Shown one piece after another: positions 35,040 to 46,500 of a stretch of DNA of 64,000 bases. Position numbers and translations under genes: made by a program. This DNA is from Chelonoidis abingdonii (lineage: Eukaryota > Chordata > Testudines > Testudinidae). How positions within the stretch are numbered: the stretch's first letter is position 1; every line of letters begins with the position of its first letter. Where the stretch lies: positions 124,637,399-124,701,398 of the forward strand of contig NC_133773.1 in NCBI RefSeq assembly GCF_003597395.2, written 5' to 3'. The notes beneath the pieces were generated by a model that saw nothing but the letters and a program-made list of their open reading frames with translations, did not search any database and was not told the origin of the DNA.

Positions 35040-37250
35040 AAGATCTAGCCCAGTATCCTGTTTTCCAACAGTGGTCAGTGCCAAATGCTTCAGAGGGAAC
35101 GACCACAACAGAGCAATTATTCAGTGATCCATCTCCTGTTCCCTAGTCTCAGCTTCTGTTAGTCAGAGGCTTAGGGACACCTGGAGCATGGGGTTCCATC
35201 CCTGTCCATTTGGGGCTAGTAGCCATTGATGGACCTATCCTCCAAGAACTTATCTATTTCTTTTCTGAACTCAGTTATACTTTTGGCCTTCACAACATCC
35301 CCTGGCAAAGAGTTCCACAGGTTGACTGAGTATTATGTGAAGATGTACTTCCTTTTGTTTGTTTTTAAATTTGTTGCCTATTAATTTCATTGGGTGACCC
35401 CTGGTTCTTGTGTTATGTGAAGGGGTAAATAACACTTCCTTATTCACTTTCTCCACACCATTCATGATTTTGTGTATCAGCTCCCTCCATAGTGTTCTCT
35501 TTTCTAATCTGAACAGTCCCAGTCTTTTTAATCTATCCACATATGGAAGTTGTTCCATACCCCTAATCATTTTTGTGGCCCTTCTCTGTACATTTTCCAA
35601 TTCTAATAAATCTTTTTTTAAGATTGGGTGATGAGAACTGCATGCAGCATTCAAGGTGTGGGTACACCATGGATTTATATAGTGGTATTTTGATATTTTC
35701 TATATTATTATGTATCTCATTCCTAATGGTTCCTAACTTCTACTGCTGAACATTGAGCAGCTGTTTTCAGAGAACTATTCATGATGACTCCAAGACTTCT
35801 TTCTTAAGCGTTAACAGCTGATTTAGACCCCATCATTTTGTACGTATAGTTGGGGTCATTTTTTTCCAATGTCAATTACTTATCCACATAGAATTTTCAT
35901 CGGCTATTTTGTTGCTCAGTCACCCAGTAGTGTAAGATCCCTTTGTAATTTTTCACAGTCAGCTTTGGACTTTGGACTTATCTATCTTCAGTAACCATGT
36001 ATTGTTTGCAGACTTTGCCACCTCTTTCCCCCACTTTTCCAAATGATTTATGAGTTTGTTGAATAGCACAAGTCCCAGTACAAATCCTTGGGGGACTGTG
36101 GCGGGGTGATGACTCATTGGCACAGCACCTCCTTCTGGGTGTCCTGGGAATTCACTCTTTCCAGCAAGGTGCGCCCTCTTCAGGCCAGTGTCTTGTCTGC
36201 CACTGGCCTCCATGTCCCTCCCGGACCCTGGTGCCCCTCTACATCAGGGTTCTGTACCCAGCAGTAACCCACGATCTGGTTGTCCCCACCCAGGGGCACT
36301 CCAACCCTCTATCCCCACCTTGCCTCAGTGGCTACTGCCAGTTTCCATCTAGCCTCGCTCACTGGGTCTGAAAACCACTCATTATCAGCAAGGGGGGTTG
36401 GAACAGCTGCCTCTGCCTATTCCTAGGATGCCCCTCTGCAGCTTAGTACCCTTTTGTGGGCCCTTAACTTGGCCTGCAGCTTGGCCTTCGTTAGGCTGGA
36501 GCTCCCCAGCTCCCTCTGCCCTTCCTCAACACTTCTCCACTCTAGGTACCCTTCTCATCTCCCAGGCAGCCAGCTCCTTCTCTCTCAAGAAGCAAAAGAG
36601 AAAATGTCTCAGCCTCTGGCCCTCAGTTCTCTTATAGGGCCAGCTGTGGCCTGATTGGGGCGTGGCCCCAACTGCAGCTGCTTCCCCCAATTAACCTAGC
36701 TTTTTCCAGCCACAGCCCTCTCCAGGGCTGCTTTAACCCCATCAGGGACCCCGCTATTTACCTCCTTCCATAGTGAAAATTGGCCATTTATTCCTACCCT
36801 TTATTTCCTATCTTTTAAAGAGTTACTGATCCAGGAGAAGACCTTAACCCATGACTGCTTATTTTGCTCAAGAGCCTTTGGTTTGGTATCTTGTAAAAGG
36901 CTTTCTGAAAGTCCAGATACACTAGATCAACTTCATCACTCTTGTCTATGTGCTTGTTGACATCCTCAGAAATTCTAATAGATGGTGAGGCATGATTTTC
37001 ATTTTCAAAAGCCATGTTGACTCTTCCCCAAAATATAACGTTCATGTATATGTCTGATAATTCTGTTCTTTACTTTAGTTTAAACCAATTTGCCTGGTAC
37101 TGAAGTTAGGCTTACCAGGCTGTAATTGCCAGGTTACATTAGCTATTCTCCAGTCATCTGATACAGAGGCTTATTTAAGCAAATAGTTCTACAATTTCAT
37201 ATTTGAGTTCCTTCAGAACTCTTCGGTGAATAACATCTGGTCCTGGTGTT
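35040..37250 (-). mobile_element. CR1 LINE, 5'-truncated, split by an LTR
   Basis: Minus-strand CR1. The 3' end (GCCCAGTATCCTGTTTTCC near 35047) is at left. The ORF2 C-terminus is in the 127-aa frame at 35271-35654 (ENVQRRATKMIRGMEQLPY, then SHNTRTRGHPMKLIGN). Right of the LTR at 36097-36744 the reverse transcriptase continues, with motif A as VYLDFQKAFYKIPN in the frame at 36815-37045. Catalytic residues are partly lost and frames are broken. The copy stops near 37250. Confidence 0.87.
36097..36744 (-). mobile_element. Solo LTR-like element, family B
   Basis: A 648-bp insertion in the CR1. It begins TGTGGCGGGGTG, ends AACCCCATCA and is flanked by a perfect GGGAC (36092-36096 and 36745-36749). 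Removing it with one copy of the duplication restores continuous CR1 text. A TATA-like CCCTATAAGAG reads on the minus strand near 36640. Related to 25963-26653 in opposite orientation. The frames at 36117-36654 are chance. Confidence 0.82.
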
Positions 37251-37549
37251 CCAAAACCTCCTCTATTAACATATATAAATTGGAAGCCAAGTCTACAGAC
37301 TTCACTCAGAAAACATCTACATTAAAATCAACAGACTTTTGCCTCATTCAGAAGTCCTTACTCTTCCAGCCCTCATTTTCCAGTACCCTAACCAAATACT
37401 ACAATTGAAGTAAGTGGGATAATGAGTTCTCTGAAAGTGGGGGTGGGAGGAGGGAGGGAGAGAGAGAATACAATAGCCAAAGGCATTGATTACCAAGGTA
37501 CAGTACATAAAAATGGAAAATATGATGCTGTGTGATGTTCTATGCCCGT

Positions 37550-38623
37550 TGTGACGAGGGTTGCCGGGGCTCAACCCTTCCTGTGGAGGAGGGGAGCCAC
37601 ACTGGCCTCATTCTGTCCTCCGAGGGTCCGGTCCCTTGGACCCACGGCCCACCGTCCTGGGACGTTTGGTCCCTATGGAGAGGACTGAGCACAGGCAAAG
37701 ACAATGGGGCCCAACCTTTGATGCAGGCGGGCACCAACAAACACAGTTACAGTTTCTATGGGCCCTGGCCCTTTGGGCAGGGTAAGGCGGTGACAAAGTT
37801 AGAGGGGGCCCAGCCCTTGGGTCGGGCGGGGCACCAGACACAGTACAAAGAGCTCTAGCCCTTGTGGAGCAGGGCAGAGCAGCTGTTACCACAATGGTCT
37901 CCTTTGGTCAGGGTGAAGGGGATTCTGCCACCCGGTTACGGGTGGCAGGGGGAACGCAGGCCCACCCACTCCTCTGCGTTCCAGCCCGGGGCCCTATCAG
38001 CAGTCAGCGCCGCTGACGGTCAGTGGGGAATCCTGACCGAAACACACTGACATTGGCTCAGGTGAGTCTGCAGCCTGACAGGAGTCGGCTGCTCCCGGGC
38101 CACTTCCAACCTCCCCCTCACTGGGTACCTGCCCTCTGCCAGTGTCGTCCGGGGGGTCCCAAACCATGGGTTCCTCAGGGTGTCCGGCGTCGGGAGGTCC
38201 CCTCCCACTCAGGGCTGGGTGGTAGGTCGGGAATACCTCCGGGAAGGGCGGCCCAGGTCTGGTCCGACGGCTCCTCGGGGCCGTAGCAAGCGGGGTAGCT
38301 CTGGACGGGGTAGCTCTGGCAGCTCCTCGTCGTAGCGGCTGGCCGGGGTAGCTCTGGCAGCTCCTCGTCGTAGTGGGCACGGGGTAGCTCTGGCAGCTCC
38401 TGGTACCGGCCTCAGCAGCCTCCCAGTGACGAGAGCCGGCAGGCACATCTGCTCCTGGCGGCGGCTGGGGCCTGACTGAAGGCTGAGGCCTGGTTTTTAT
38501 CCTTCTGGGTCGCCGCCTGACCCTCTGAGGGGTGGGACTTCTGCCCAGCGGTTCCGCCCTGGGGGATGATTGACGGGGCTCAACCCTCCCTGTGGAGGAG
38601 GGGAGCCACACTGCCTCGCTACA
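37550..38623 (-). mobile_element. Long solo LTR-like element, family D, 1074 bp
   Basis: Begins TGTGACGAGG, ends CCTCGCTACA (the ends are also short inverted repeats) and is flanked by CCCGT (37545-37549) and CCCAT (38624-38628). The single difference is a CpG-type change. GGATAAAAACC on the minus strand near 38500 is TATA-like. A roughly 50-bp block is repeated directly near the two ends (37567-37612 and 38573-38614), and a short tandem repeat lies inside. The 215-aa minus frame at 37997-38644 spans the right boundary of the insertion, so it is a chance frame of the repeat. Confidence 0.68.
38288..38404. repeat. Tandem repeat inside the LTR
   Basis: GGGGTAGCTCTGGCAGCTCC occurs three times (near 38305, 38346, 38381) plus a shortened unit near 38290, with spacings of about 35-45 bp. 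Confidence 0.8.
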
Positions 38624-38628
38624 CCCAT

Positions 38629-41600
38629 TATGTATGCATCCCAAGGTGCAGGCCTCTTGTATATTGTACTAAAGTTGGAAACAAAATAAGGCATTAGGGA
38701 ATGCTGCTTTTTAATTTTTGATGGATGGATCTTAATTTTTTTAAAACTGCTGGTGACAAAGGTAACACACCTGGTATGATCATATACCCAAGAGTGTAAT
38801 CTCAGTGTTCTCAGCTGGTCTTACCAATACCATCCTCTGATCACATGCATCATCAGAGAGAGAGAGAGAATAACTAACAGAGGAAGAAGAGGTAAAGTTT
38901 GATGCATAAGCTCTGTCTCATTAAGCCAGAAGGAAGGAAGAGAGTTTCCAGTGGAACCCACATTACCTAAACTTGCCTTCTAGATTCTAGGAGCTCGGGC
39001 CAGTGTAGGAAGGTTTGGGAGAAAAGTCACATACATTCATGTTTTACTGTGCATTATGGTGGGAACTAATAACAGTAATCACAGCCGGGCCTAAGCTTCC
39101 ACCCTAGAGTTGGGTATATAATGCAAGAAATGTCCATTACAGTTCATTGGAATGAGCTTTGACTGTATTTGCACCTCTTTTGTATTCACTTTCCCTGAGT
39201 AGCCTAGCCTAACGAGCCTACAGGCAGGAATGTTTGCCCAAAGGCCACATTTTAAGAGAGTATCACAGAATGTTCACAGAAAGCAAATTTAAAATGTGCC
39301 CTAGTGAGTATGAAGGCTAGAAATGAGATTTTAAAAATGACACTTATCAAGTCAGGGAGCTGCACTGCTAGGGAGTCAGGCGTGGGGAATTCTGCCAGGA
39401 GCCAGAACCTATGTGGAGACATGAGCCTCCACATAGATACCTTGGCTTCCTGTGTATCCTCTAGAATCTGTGTGGCTCCCAGCAGGTTTACTAGGTTTGA
39501 AAGTGAACTTCATGGCCTTTTAAATTAAATCCTAGGTTTCCTCCTCATCAGCTATGAAATGCTATGAGGGTGACCTTTGAAAGGCTTTACTAGGTGAGGA
39601 TATGATCTGGCCATATGCTAAGCATCTGAGAAAGAGTATGTGAACTAGATATTTCTGGAAGCCTGACAGGCTCAAGCTCATCTGAGTGGCCAGGCAGTAA
39701 CCACAAATGTTGTGTCTTTGTGACTGACAGGCTTGTCTCCTGAGTGCTCATAAAACGTACAGAGACCTCCAAGAAGATTGCTTCCAAGCATATGGGGACA
39801 CTGGAAAGACAGACCCAATCTTCAACAGTCCACATTCTGGAGAAGGTAAAGTGCCAGTACATTAACTAAGATACATTTACCTGAATGTTAAATAAGTTGT
39901 ACATTCTCATGGAGGGCCTTTTGAAAACACAAAGCTATAGACTTTCTTCATTACCATACATCCCAAGCTGATGATTGCTGTTATGAATCATCATTTGTGG
40001 AAGGTGTGTTTAACATCATTTATACCAGGTGTTATCCTGAGAGCTAGCCCAGGCATTGTGACACACAAAGTCCCTGCCCTAACAAGTTTACAATTTAAAT
40101 ACACTTCAGTGAGTAACACAGAATGCTGGGTGACCTTAAGGCCAAAGTAGTTCATGTACTTGGTGTGACTAGGAATTATGAGAAGGAGGAAACTGAGGGA
40201 GCCTGATTTACATTAATCAGAAGGCCACTCCAAGCTTATGGAGAGGTATAAAAATTCTACAGCATGCAAGCAACACAATTCAAAGTATCTAAATATAAAT
40301 TATAAAATAGTGTACACAATCTGATGGAATAATTATTTATGAAAACCATGTTGGTTCCTCCTGTCTACACTGTGTGGAATGCATGAATATTTGCACTAAA
40401 ATGCAAATCAATTCATCTGAGAGACTTCAGAATCCTGTATCTCCTTGCTTAATCTTTCTAAATACTCCTTTTTAATTAAAAATGTATTGTTTTACAATAA
40501 AAGCCACTGAGATTTAGGCTGAAGATTGTATTCCTAGTGCTCAGTGTCATGTTGATATACCACCAGAATGACATTGCAATATTAATATGGCATCAGCTTT
40601 CACAAACCCTGCCTGAAATTTAAAGTCCTATAAAGTTCATTCGTAGTACAGCAGTTCTTATTTTAAAATAAAAGCTGTTTCTTTTTGAAATGCCAAACTC
40701 AGGGAGCTGTTGTTTCAGGAATTACTTTGTCTTAGCTGCTGCTGTCTACTACACTAAAGAAAGATAATGCAGTATAGCACAGAATGTTACTTCAGGGCAA
40801 AGGGTCTTTTTAGGGTTTTAACACTTCATTTGAAGAAAGGAAAAGTAAAGTTATTTTTTGGGGGGGGGGCAGAGTGCTATACCTTTATTCACACTGAGTA
40901 GTAGCTTGTTCCACAAGTATCCTCACTGATTTCAATAAAACCTACTCATGGAATAAGGTATGATTCACCACGAGGAAGGATATAATTTTTTAAAAAATAC
41001 GTGACTCCTAAGTATAAACTCTTGTAACTTTTTACAGAAAATACACATTAAATTTATGCAAAATTATTCATATCATTCTAAAAAAAGAAACATATTTCTG
41101 CATGTCAGGTCTCTGTAGTTAATTAGGCATGTATAATTATTATTTTTTATTAATAACTAATACAATGTCTTGGAAATCCCAGCATCTTTTGAAGGAGCCT
41201 TTTCTGCATGTCTGAAAATGGATATCTAAATAGCCATAAACTGTGACTACTTTTCTCTTAAATGAGCTGTCATTTTATCTGTTGATATTGTACCCCAGAT
41301 TGCAGAAACCATCTTCATTCAGCTATTAACAAAACAAAAGTTATATCCCAATATAAAAACCTGATCCTGCAGTCTCACTTGGGCACACTCCTGTAGATTT
41401 CAACCAAGGGTAACTCCACCACCAAGAACATGCAGTACATCCAATTTAATAGCAACACGATGTTAATTTACATACAGTCCTTGAACGTAAACTAGAACTG
41501 ATCAGTGAGAGCTACCATTACATACTATAGGCCAGTGCTTGCATATCCCCTAATAGAGCAGTCAAGCGATGGGTGCTCAGGCTATGCTGCTTGTGTAGAG

Positions 41601-42524
41601 CAGGCGCAGAGAGAATTGCTCAGGGAATCCTGGAAGATTTAGAGTCAGTGGTGCTCGCTACTGCTGCTGCTTTAGAAATGAGTGGGCAGACTGCCCCCAG
41701 CAGTCTGCTACTGAAGCAGAGGGTGGGAATCTGGCCATCACCCTATGATTGTGGTATATTGCCAGAAGTGCTTACTGACTCCACCCCTCCATCTCCTATC
41801 CACATTGGTCCACGAGCACTAGGGGCTGTGTTCTGTCTATATAGGTTGAGGCCTCTGTCACAATAATACCTAAGTATATTCTGCCTGATTCTTGTGTAAG
41901 AAGATAAGAGGTTTCCTGCATCCCCTTCCCTGCAGCGCACCTAAAAGAAAAATCACCAGAACTTACTCCTTTCTATGACAAGGAGATCTCTGTTATATCT
42001 AACAGACTCCAAAAAGAGTAATTATTTGAATCCCTAGAATGTCGTTTGACAGGAGTCACATAGCACTACACATAATTTTCCTTTGGGCTCCCTTAATTGA
42101 TGCTGCAGTTGAACAGCCTGAAAAAATAACAAGTCCAACTGCAATTCCAGTCTATGTCACTCAAATTCTGGTTCAAGTTTTCATTGTTTTCTCTTTCACC
42201 TTCAGAGTCATAAGTACTTTATATGCTTTTTGAAGCTTTCCTTTTCTCATCTCTCTCTCTCTCTCTCTTTCAAATAATGCTTGTATAGTTTTCTCATATT
42301 GTCCCAAAATTTGCAGTTTAGTCAATGAAAAAAAGCACATTAAACAGCTTGGGATACTGTGAAACTGCAAAGGTCTCTGATTTTTCTTTGTACTTGCTGC
42401 AGAGATTAAAAGCCTTCTGCCTTAAAATAAGTTAGAGAAAATAATTTATTCTTCCAGTTCCTTGAAATATTCCCATTTTTAAAAATAATAAAAATAATAG
42501 TTAGATGTAGATGATTCGTAGACT
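38629..42524. other. No recognised gene; simple repeats only
   Basis: Mostly AT-rich sequence. Simple repeats: (AG)n at 38854-38870, a G run at 40859-40869, (TC)n at 42249-42270. The 97-aa frame at 41573 has no domain. Confidence 0.5.
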
Positions 42525-42946
42525 TTTTTAAGGCCGGCAGGGATCATTGTGATCATCTAATCTGACTTCTTGCATAACACAGCTCATGAACTTTCATAGA
42601 ATTTCATATTAATTCCTTCATTAAGCCCGACAATTTTTGATTGAGTTACAGCATATTTTTAGGAAGGCATCTAATCTTAAACTAAAGATTTCAAATGATG
42701 GAGAAAATACCACATCCCCTGGTAAACTGTTCCAATGGTTAACTAAACTCATAGTTAAAACTGATGCATCTTATTGACAGGTTGAATTTTTCTAGCTTAA
42801 ATTTTTAGCCATTTAACTGAAATCAGCCCCTTATCAAGTTCTATTTTAATATATTATAAGTCAGATTCTGCCCCCCTCCCTTCCTCGTATGATATAATAA
42901 ATTATACAAGAGTAATCTGCTAGATTAAATACTGCTGTAGTATCAG

Positions 42947-43071
42947 TGTCTGACGAAGTGGGTATTCACCCACGAAAGCTCATGCTACAAAATGTCTGTT
43001 AGTCTATAAGGTGCCACAGGATTCTTTGCTGCTTTTATAGATCCAGACTAACATGGCTACCCCTCTGATAC
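42947..43071 (+). mobile_element. Penelope-like element 3' end, 125 bp
   Basis: Flanked by a perfect 15-bp duplication CTGCTGTAGTATCAG (42932-42946 and 43072-43086). It contains a well-kept hammerhead core, TAGTCTATAAGGTGCCACAG and the terminus CATGGCTACCCCTCTGATAC. The 5' end is truncated three bases before the CUGANGA core. Confidence 0.85.
42950..42985 (+). ncRNA. Hammerhead ribozyme-like core, best preserved
   Basis: CTGACGA, six-pair stem II (GTGGGT/ACCCAC with loop ATTC), GAAA, self-complementary AGCT, C as the predicted cut site, then ATGC. All conserved core positions of a hammerhead are present. The GCAT stem I partner, present at 27749, was lost by truncation, so cleavage in cis is unlikely. 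Confidence 0.65.
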
Positions 43072-43396
43072 CTGCTGTAGTATCAGATATATCCTCCATG
43101 TGTAGATAGTTATAGATCATAACCCTCAAGCCACCTTCTACGTTTCTCTTCAATAAGCTATATTGATTGAGCTCCTTAAGTCTCTCAGAGTAAGATATGT
43201 TTTGCAGACCTCAAATCATTCTTGTAGTTCCTTTCTGAATCCTGTACAATTTTTCAGCATACTTTTTCTACAATTCTACAGCTACAATTTGTTTAGTCTT
43301 CAGTGATAAAAGTAATAGAATTTAATTTTTTCTCTTAAATGAGAAGTTTAAATTGCTCATTAAATTTTTCTCTTAAATGAGCTGTCATTTTATCTG

Positions 43397-43560
43397 CAAA
43401 AAGAACAGAAGTACTTGTGGCACCTTAGAGACTAACAAATGTATTTCAGCATGATCTTTCATGAAAGCTCATGCTGAAATACATTTGTTAGTCTCTAAGG
43501 TGCTACAAGTACTCCTGTTCTTTTTGCAGATACAGACTAACATGGCTGCTACTCTGAAAC
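43397..43560. mobile_element. Palindromic Penelope-like insertion
   Basis: Flanked by a perfect 15-bp duplication CTGTCATTTTATCTG (43382-43396 and 43561-43575). The right arm (plus) runs to the terminus CATGGCTGCTACTCTGAAAC. The left arm (minus) ends at CAAAAAGAACAG, lacking the last 35 bases or so. The arms meet at CTTTCATGAAAG, about nine bases upstream of the predicted ribozyme cut. The terminal bases differ from the 20495 and 42947 copies, so it is another subfamily. Confidence 0.8.
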
Positions 43561-43576
43561 CTGTCATTTTATCTGT

Positions 43577-46500
43577 TTAGCAAATAAGGAAAAGAGCTCT
43601 GCAGTGAAAATTGAGCAAACAGTCTGAAATGTAACATCCTCCCAGTGCCTTTACAGAATCAACATTTCTATATTTGTTTATTTTGTCAGTATAAATACTG
43701 TTGCTATTCATATAATTATAAACAAAAACCCAGGTATTAGTGAAAAAGAAGATACAGCTATTATCAAAATAATCCAGGATTTCTTGATCATGTCAGACTC
43801 ACTTGGTAAGGAACCATTTTTATGCTCATGGAATGGGGTTCTTTGCTGTCACACTTTGTAATAATTCATCATGAAGATTTGTGGTTAAAGTCCCAATAGA
43901 AAAACATCATGGCTCAGAAACTGGGTAGTTCAATACAGGCAGTGAAAACAAAGTCTATATAATTATCCCACATTTTCCTTAATGTTAAAACTATTGTTAA
44001 TGTGAAAATGCATCTGAACAGCCATTACATATATTAGCAGACTAATGTATACATCTAAAAATCATAAATATTCTTCAAAAGTTAGATATCTTTTCTGTTT
44101 TGAGGCTTTTTCATAAAACAATACCTGAGTGATCTGGTAGCTTGATGGTTTAGTGGATCAGCAATAGAACACAGACCCACAGCCAATACCATTCAAGAGT
44201 TTCAGAGTTTGGTGGTTTCTGTTAGTAGCCAGGTAGCCTGAGTATTATAGTCCCAGACAATCTCTAATCAGAATAATAGAAGGTCAAGAAAGAGTTTGGG
44301 TTTGATTTAGAAACACATCCAAAAGTTGTGATAAATAAATTATTGTATTCTAATCAAAACGCTAGGGATGAAGTCTTTGCCGTCTGTTGAAATCAATGGC
44401 AAAATTCTCATTTACTTCAATGGCATCAGGATTTCACCCTTGATCTGAACACTATCTGAATACTGGAAGGAATCCAGATTCAGCCACAAACATGATGGTT
44501 GCCACCTAACTCTGAAACCAAAACCAACTTTGTGGCTTGGGCCCACTTTTCTCCAGATCTGTTGGATTGGACAGCATGTAAGAACAGATACTGCTAAAAT
44601 ATTCTGTAACTTCTGCTTCTAGACCTAGCTGGAAAAATTGCATACAGCCTCTCTTTGTCATTTGTTGGCTACTCTGACATTTATTCAGATTTTCAATATG
44701 GGTTCAGTTCAAGTCCATTTCTGAAAATAGTAGGTGACGTTTCAGGGCTCGAGTTGGGGGGCTCATTTTGTCTAAACTTGTTAACTAATGCCTTACAGCT
44801 AATCAGTCTGAAAACTGCTTCTTTATCAAATTAAATATACGTACCTGGGTTTCAAATGCAATAATGTATGGTGCAGAGACTTAAACTATGGCCTTGGAAA
44901 TTCATTTAGGCATTGGCAAATTGCACCTCTTTTTAAACAGAATGTTACTTTCTGAATAAAAATGGAGTGTAACATTGTTTTACAGGATGTGCTATGAAGC
45001 ATAAGGTTAATCACTTGCAAGAAAATAGGCCTGGTTCTCCACTGAATTGTTCCAGTTTCTTGTCAGTTTATCTCCATTGTAACTCCATTGAAAACTGAAG
45101 TCACACAGTGGTGTTTCAGACCTGAAAAGTTTAAGAAAATAAGAAATTGAGGTGTGGTGGGAGATTTATTTTCCTCCTACAATATTTCATAGTATTGAAA
45201 CCACCTAAAATGCTTTTTGAACTAAAACAAAACCTAGCATGTCTTGTGGAGCAGTATGCAAAATAGAAGTGCTACCATTTAACAATTCTTTGCAAAAGTC
45301 CCCAATTTACATTGAACTATTTTTTTTGATTGATGGGATTTTCTTTACAGTTGCATTATGTTTTTTAGATGTACTGTTTCAACAGTGAAAATATGTATAC
45401 AAAACACTGAGATACAACTGACTGACTGAGCGCACACAGTTTTTGAATTGAAAAAACCCAAAACAGTCAGACCCCTGGTTTATTGAAGGACTATATGACA
45501 TATATAAACTCTTCTCAGTCCCCTAAAATTAAATTGAAACAATGCTGTTCTAAACACTGGAATTAAATGCATTTCTAAGTACTGCAGTTCCGTACGCTGG
45601 GAATTAGAACCATGTTGTGATATACAAAGTAAAGTCTCTGATGTTTTTCAGATTCTTTAAAACTTGTGATTAAAACCTGTGGTTTAAATTACTTGCTTTT
45701 GCTGCTTATTGCTTTTCTTTTCTAATCCTACCCACTATGACCAATGGTTTATATATGACAATGACATGGGAAAAAAATAGTCTGCACTAAAGTTAGCAAT
45801 TTCTATCAAACTGTCAATTTGTCATTTTGCCTAGAGATTAGCATAAGTCTTCTGACACATTAGTCTTGGCTTCCACATATGTCAAATGAAGATCACACTG
45901 GGAAGATTAGTATACCAATCCTTTTAGTTTAAAAGAAATTATTTTATACTTTAATAGGTCTACTTTGTATTTAGAGATTTATATCTTCTGCACATTTCCC
46001 AGACATTATGCTGAATAATGCTCTAAAAATGTACTGATTTCTCTGCTGCATTGTTAAGTTTTTCCATCTTAGTAAGAAGGAACACACAATGAAACTGGGG
46101 GAAAATGCTGTCTAATAGATTTAATTCTGCTGAATTAAGTTTCCTAAATCTGCCCTCAAATGCAGAAGCATAGCTCCATCTAATTCTGTGAGACGGAGAC
46201 TCACACATCTGAAGGCAGAAATCAGCACTTGCCACTTAAAATCACCACAAATCTGTTTATTGCTGAAACCATTATTTTGCTGACAGAGTGACACAGCCAT
46301 CCCGCAATCTAAAGAGGACCCCTGGCTCAGGAAGTACTTCTGAGATCTATTTGAGAGTGTGTGAAGGTGACAGCAATACAGCAGCAGAAAGGTAAGCTGT
46401 CTGTGCCCTGCTTTTCAGCATTAGAAGACTTGTTCCTTTGCTGAATGATCTTGTCCTTGCTCTCATTTTTCTAGAATCTGTGCCTGCTTGTGCTAATTCA

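Larger units (their letters stand above)
42525..43300 (-). mobile_element. Old CR1 LINE 3' region, split by a PLE
   Basis: Antisense CR1 3' sequence: GATCATCTAATCTGACTTC at 42552, the CCTGGTAAACTGTTCCAATGG block at 42718, then right of the PLE the TTGATTGAGCTCCTTAAGTC block (43162) and CTTTCTGAATCCTGTACAAT (43231). More diverged than the copies at 14925 and 35040, so older. Confidence 0.72.

Noticed and set aside
38288..38404. CRISPR-like array
   Set aside because: Three units with spacings of about 35-45 bp inside a vertebrate LTR-like element; spacers are not unique and no cas genes exist.
37997..38644. 215-aa minus-strand frame
   Set aside because: It crosses the right boundary and TSD of the LTR-like element and is Pro/Arg/Ser-rich with repeat-derived segments (RSCQSYP).
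44140..44230. Possible old tRNA-derived SINE
   Set aside because: A-box-like TTGATGGTTTAGTGG is present but the B box and tail are not convincing.
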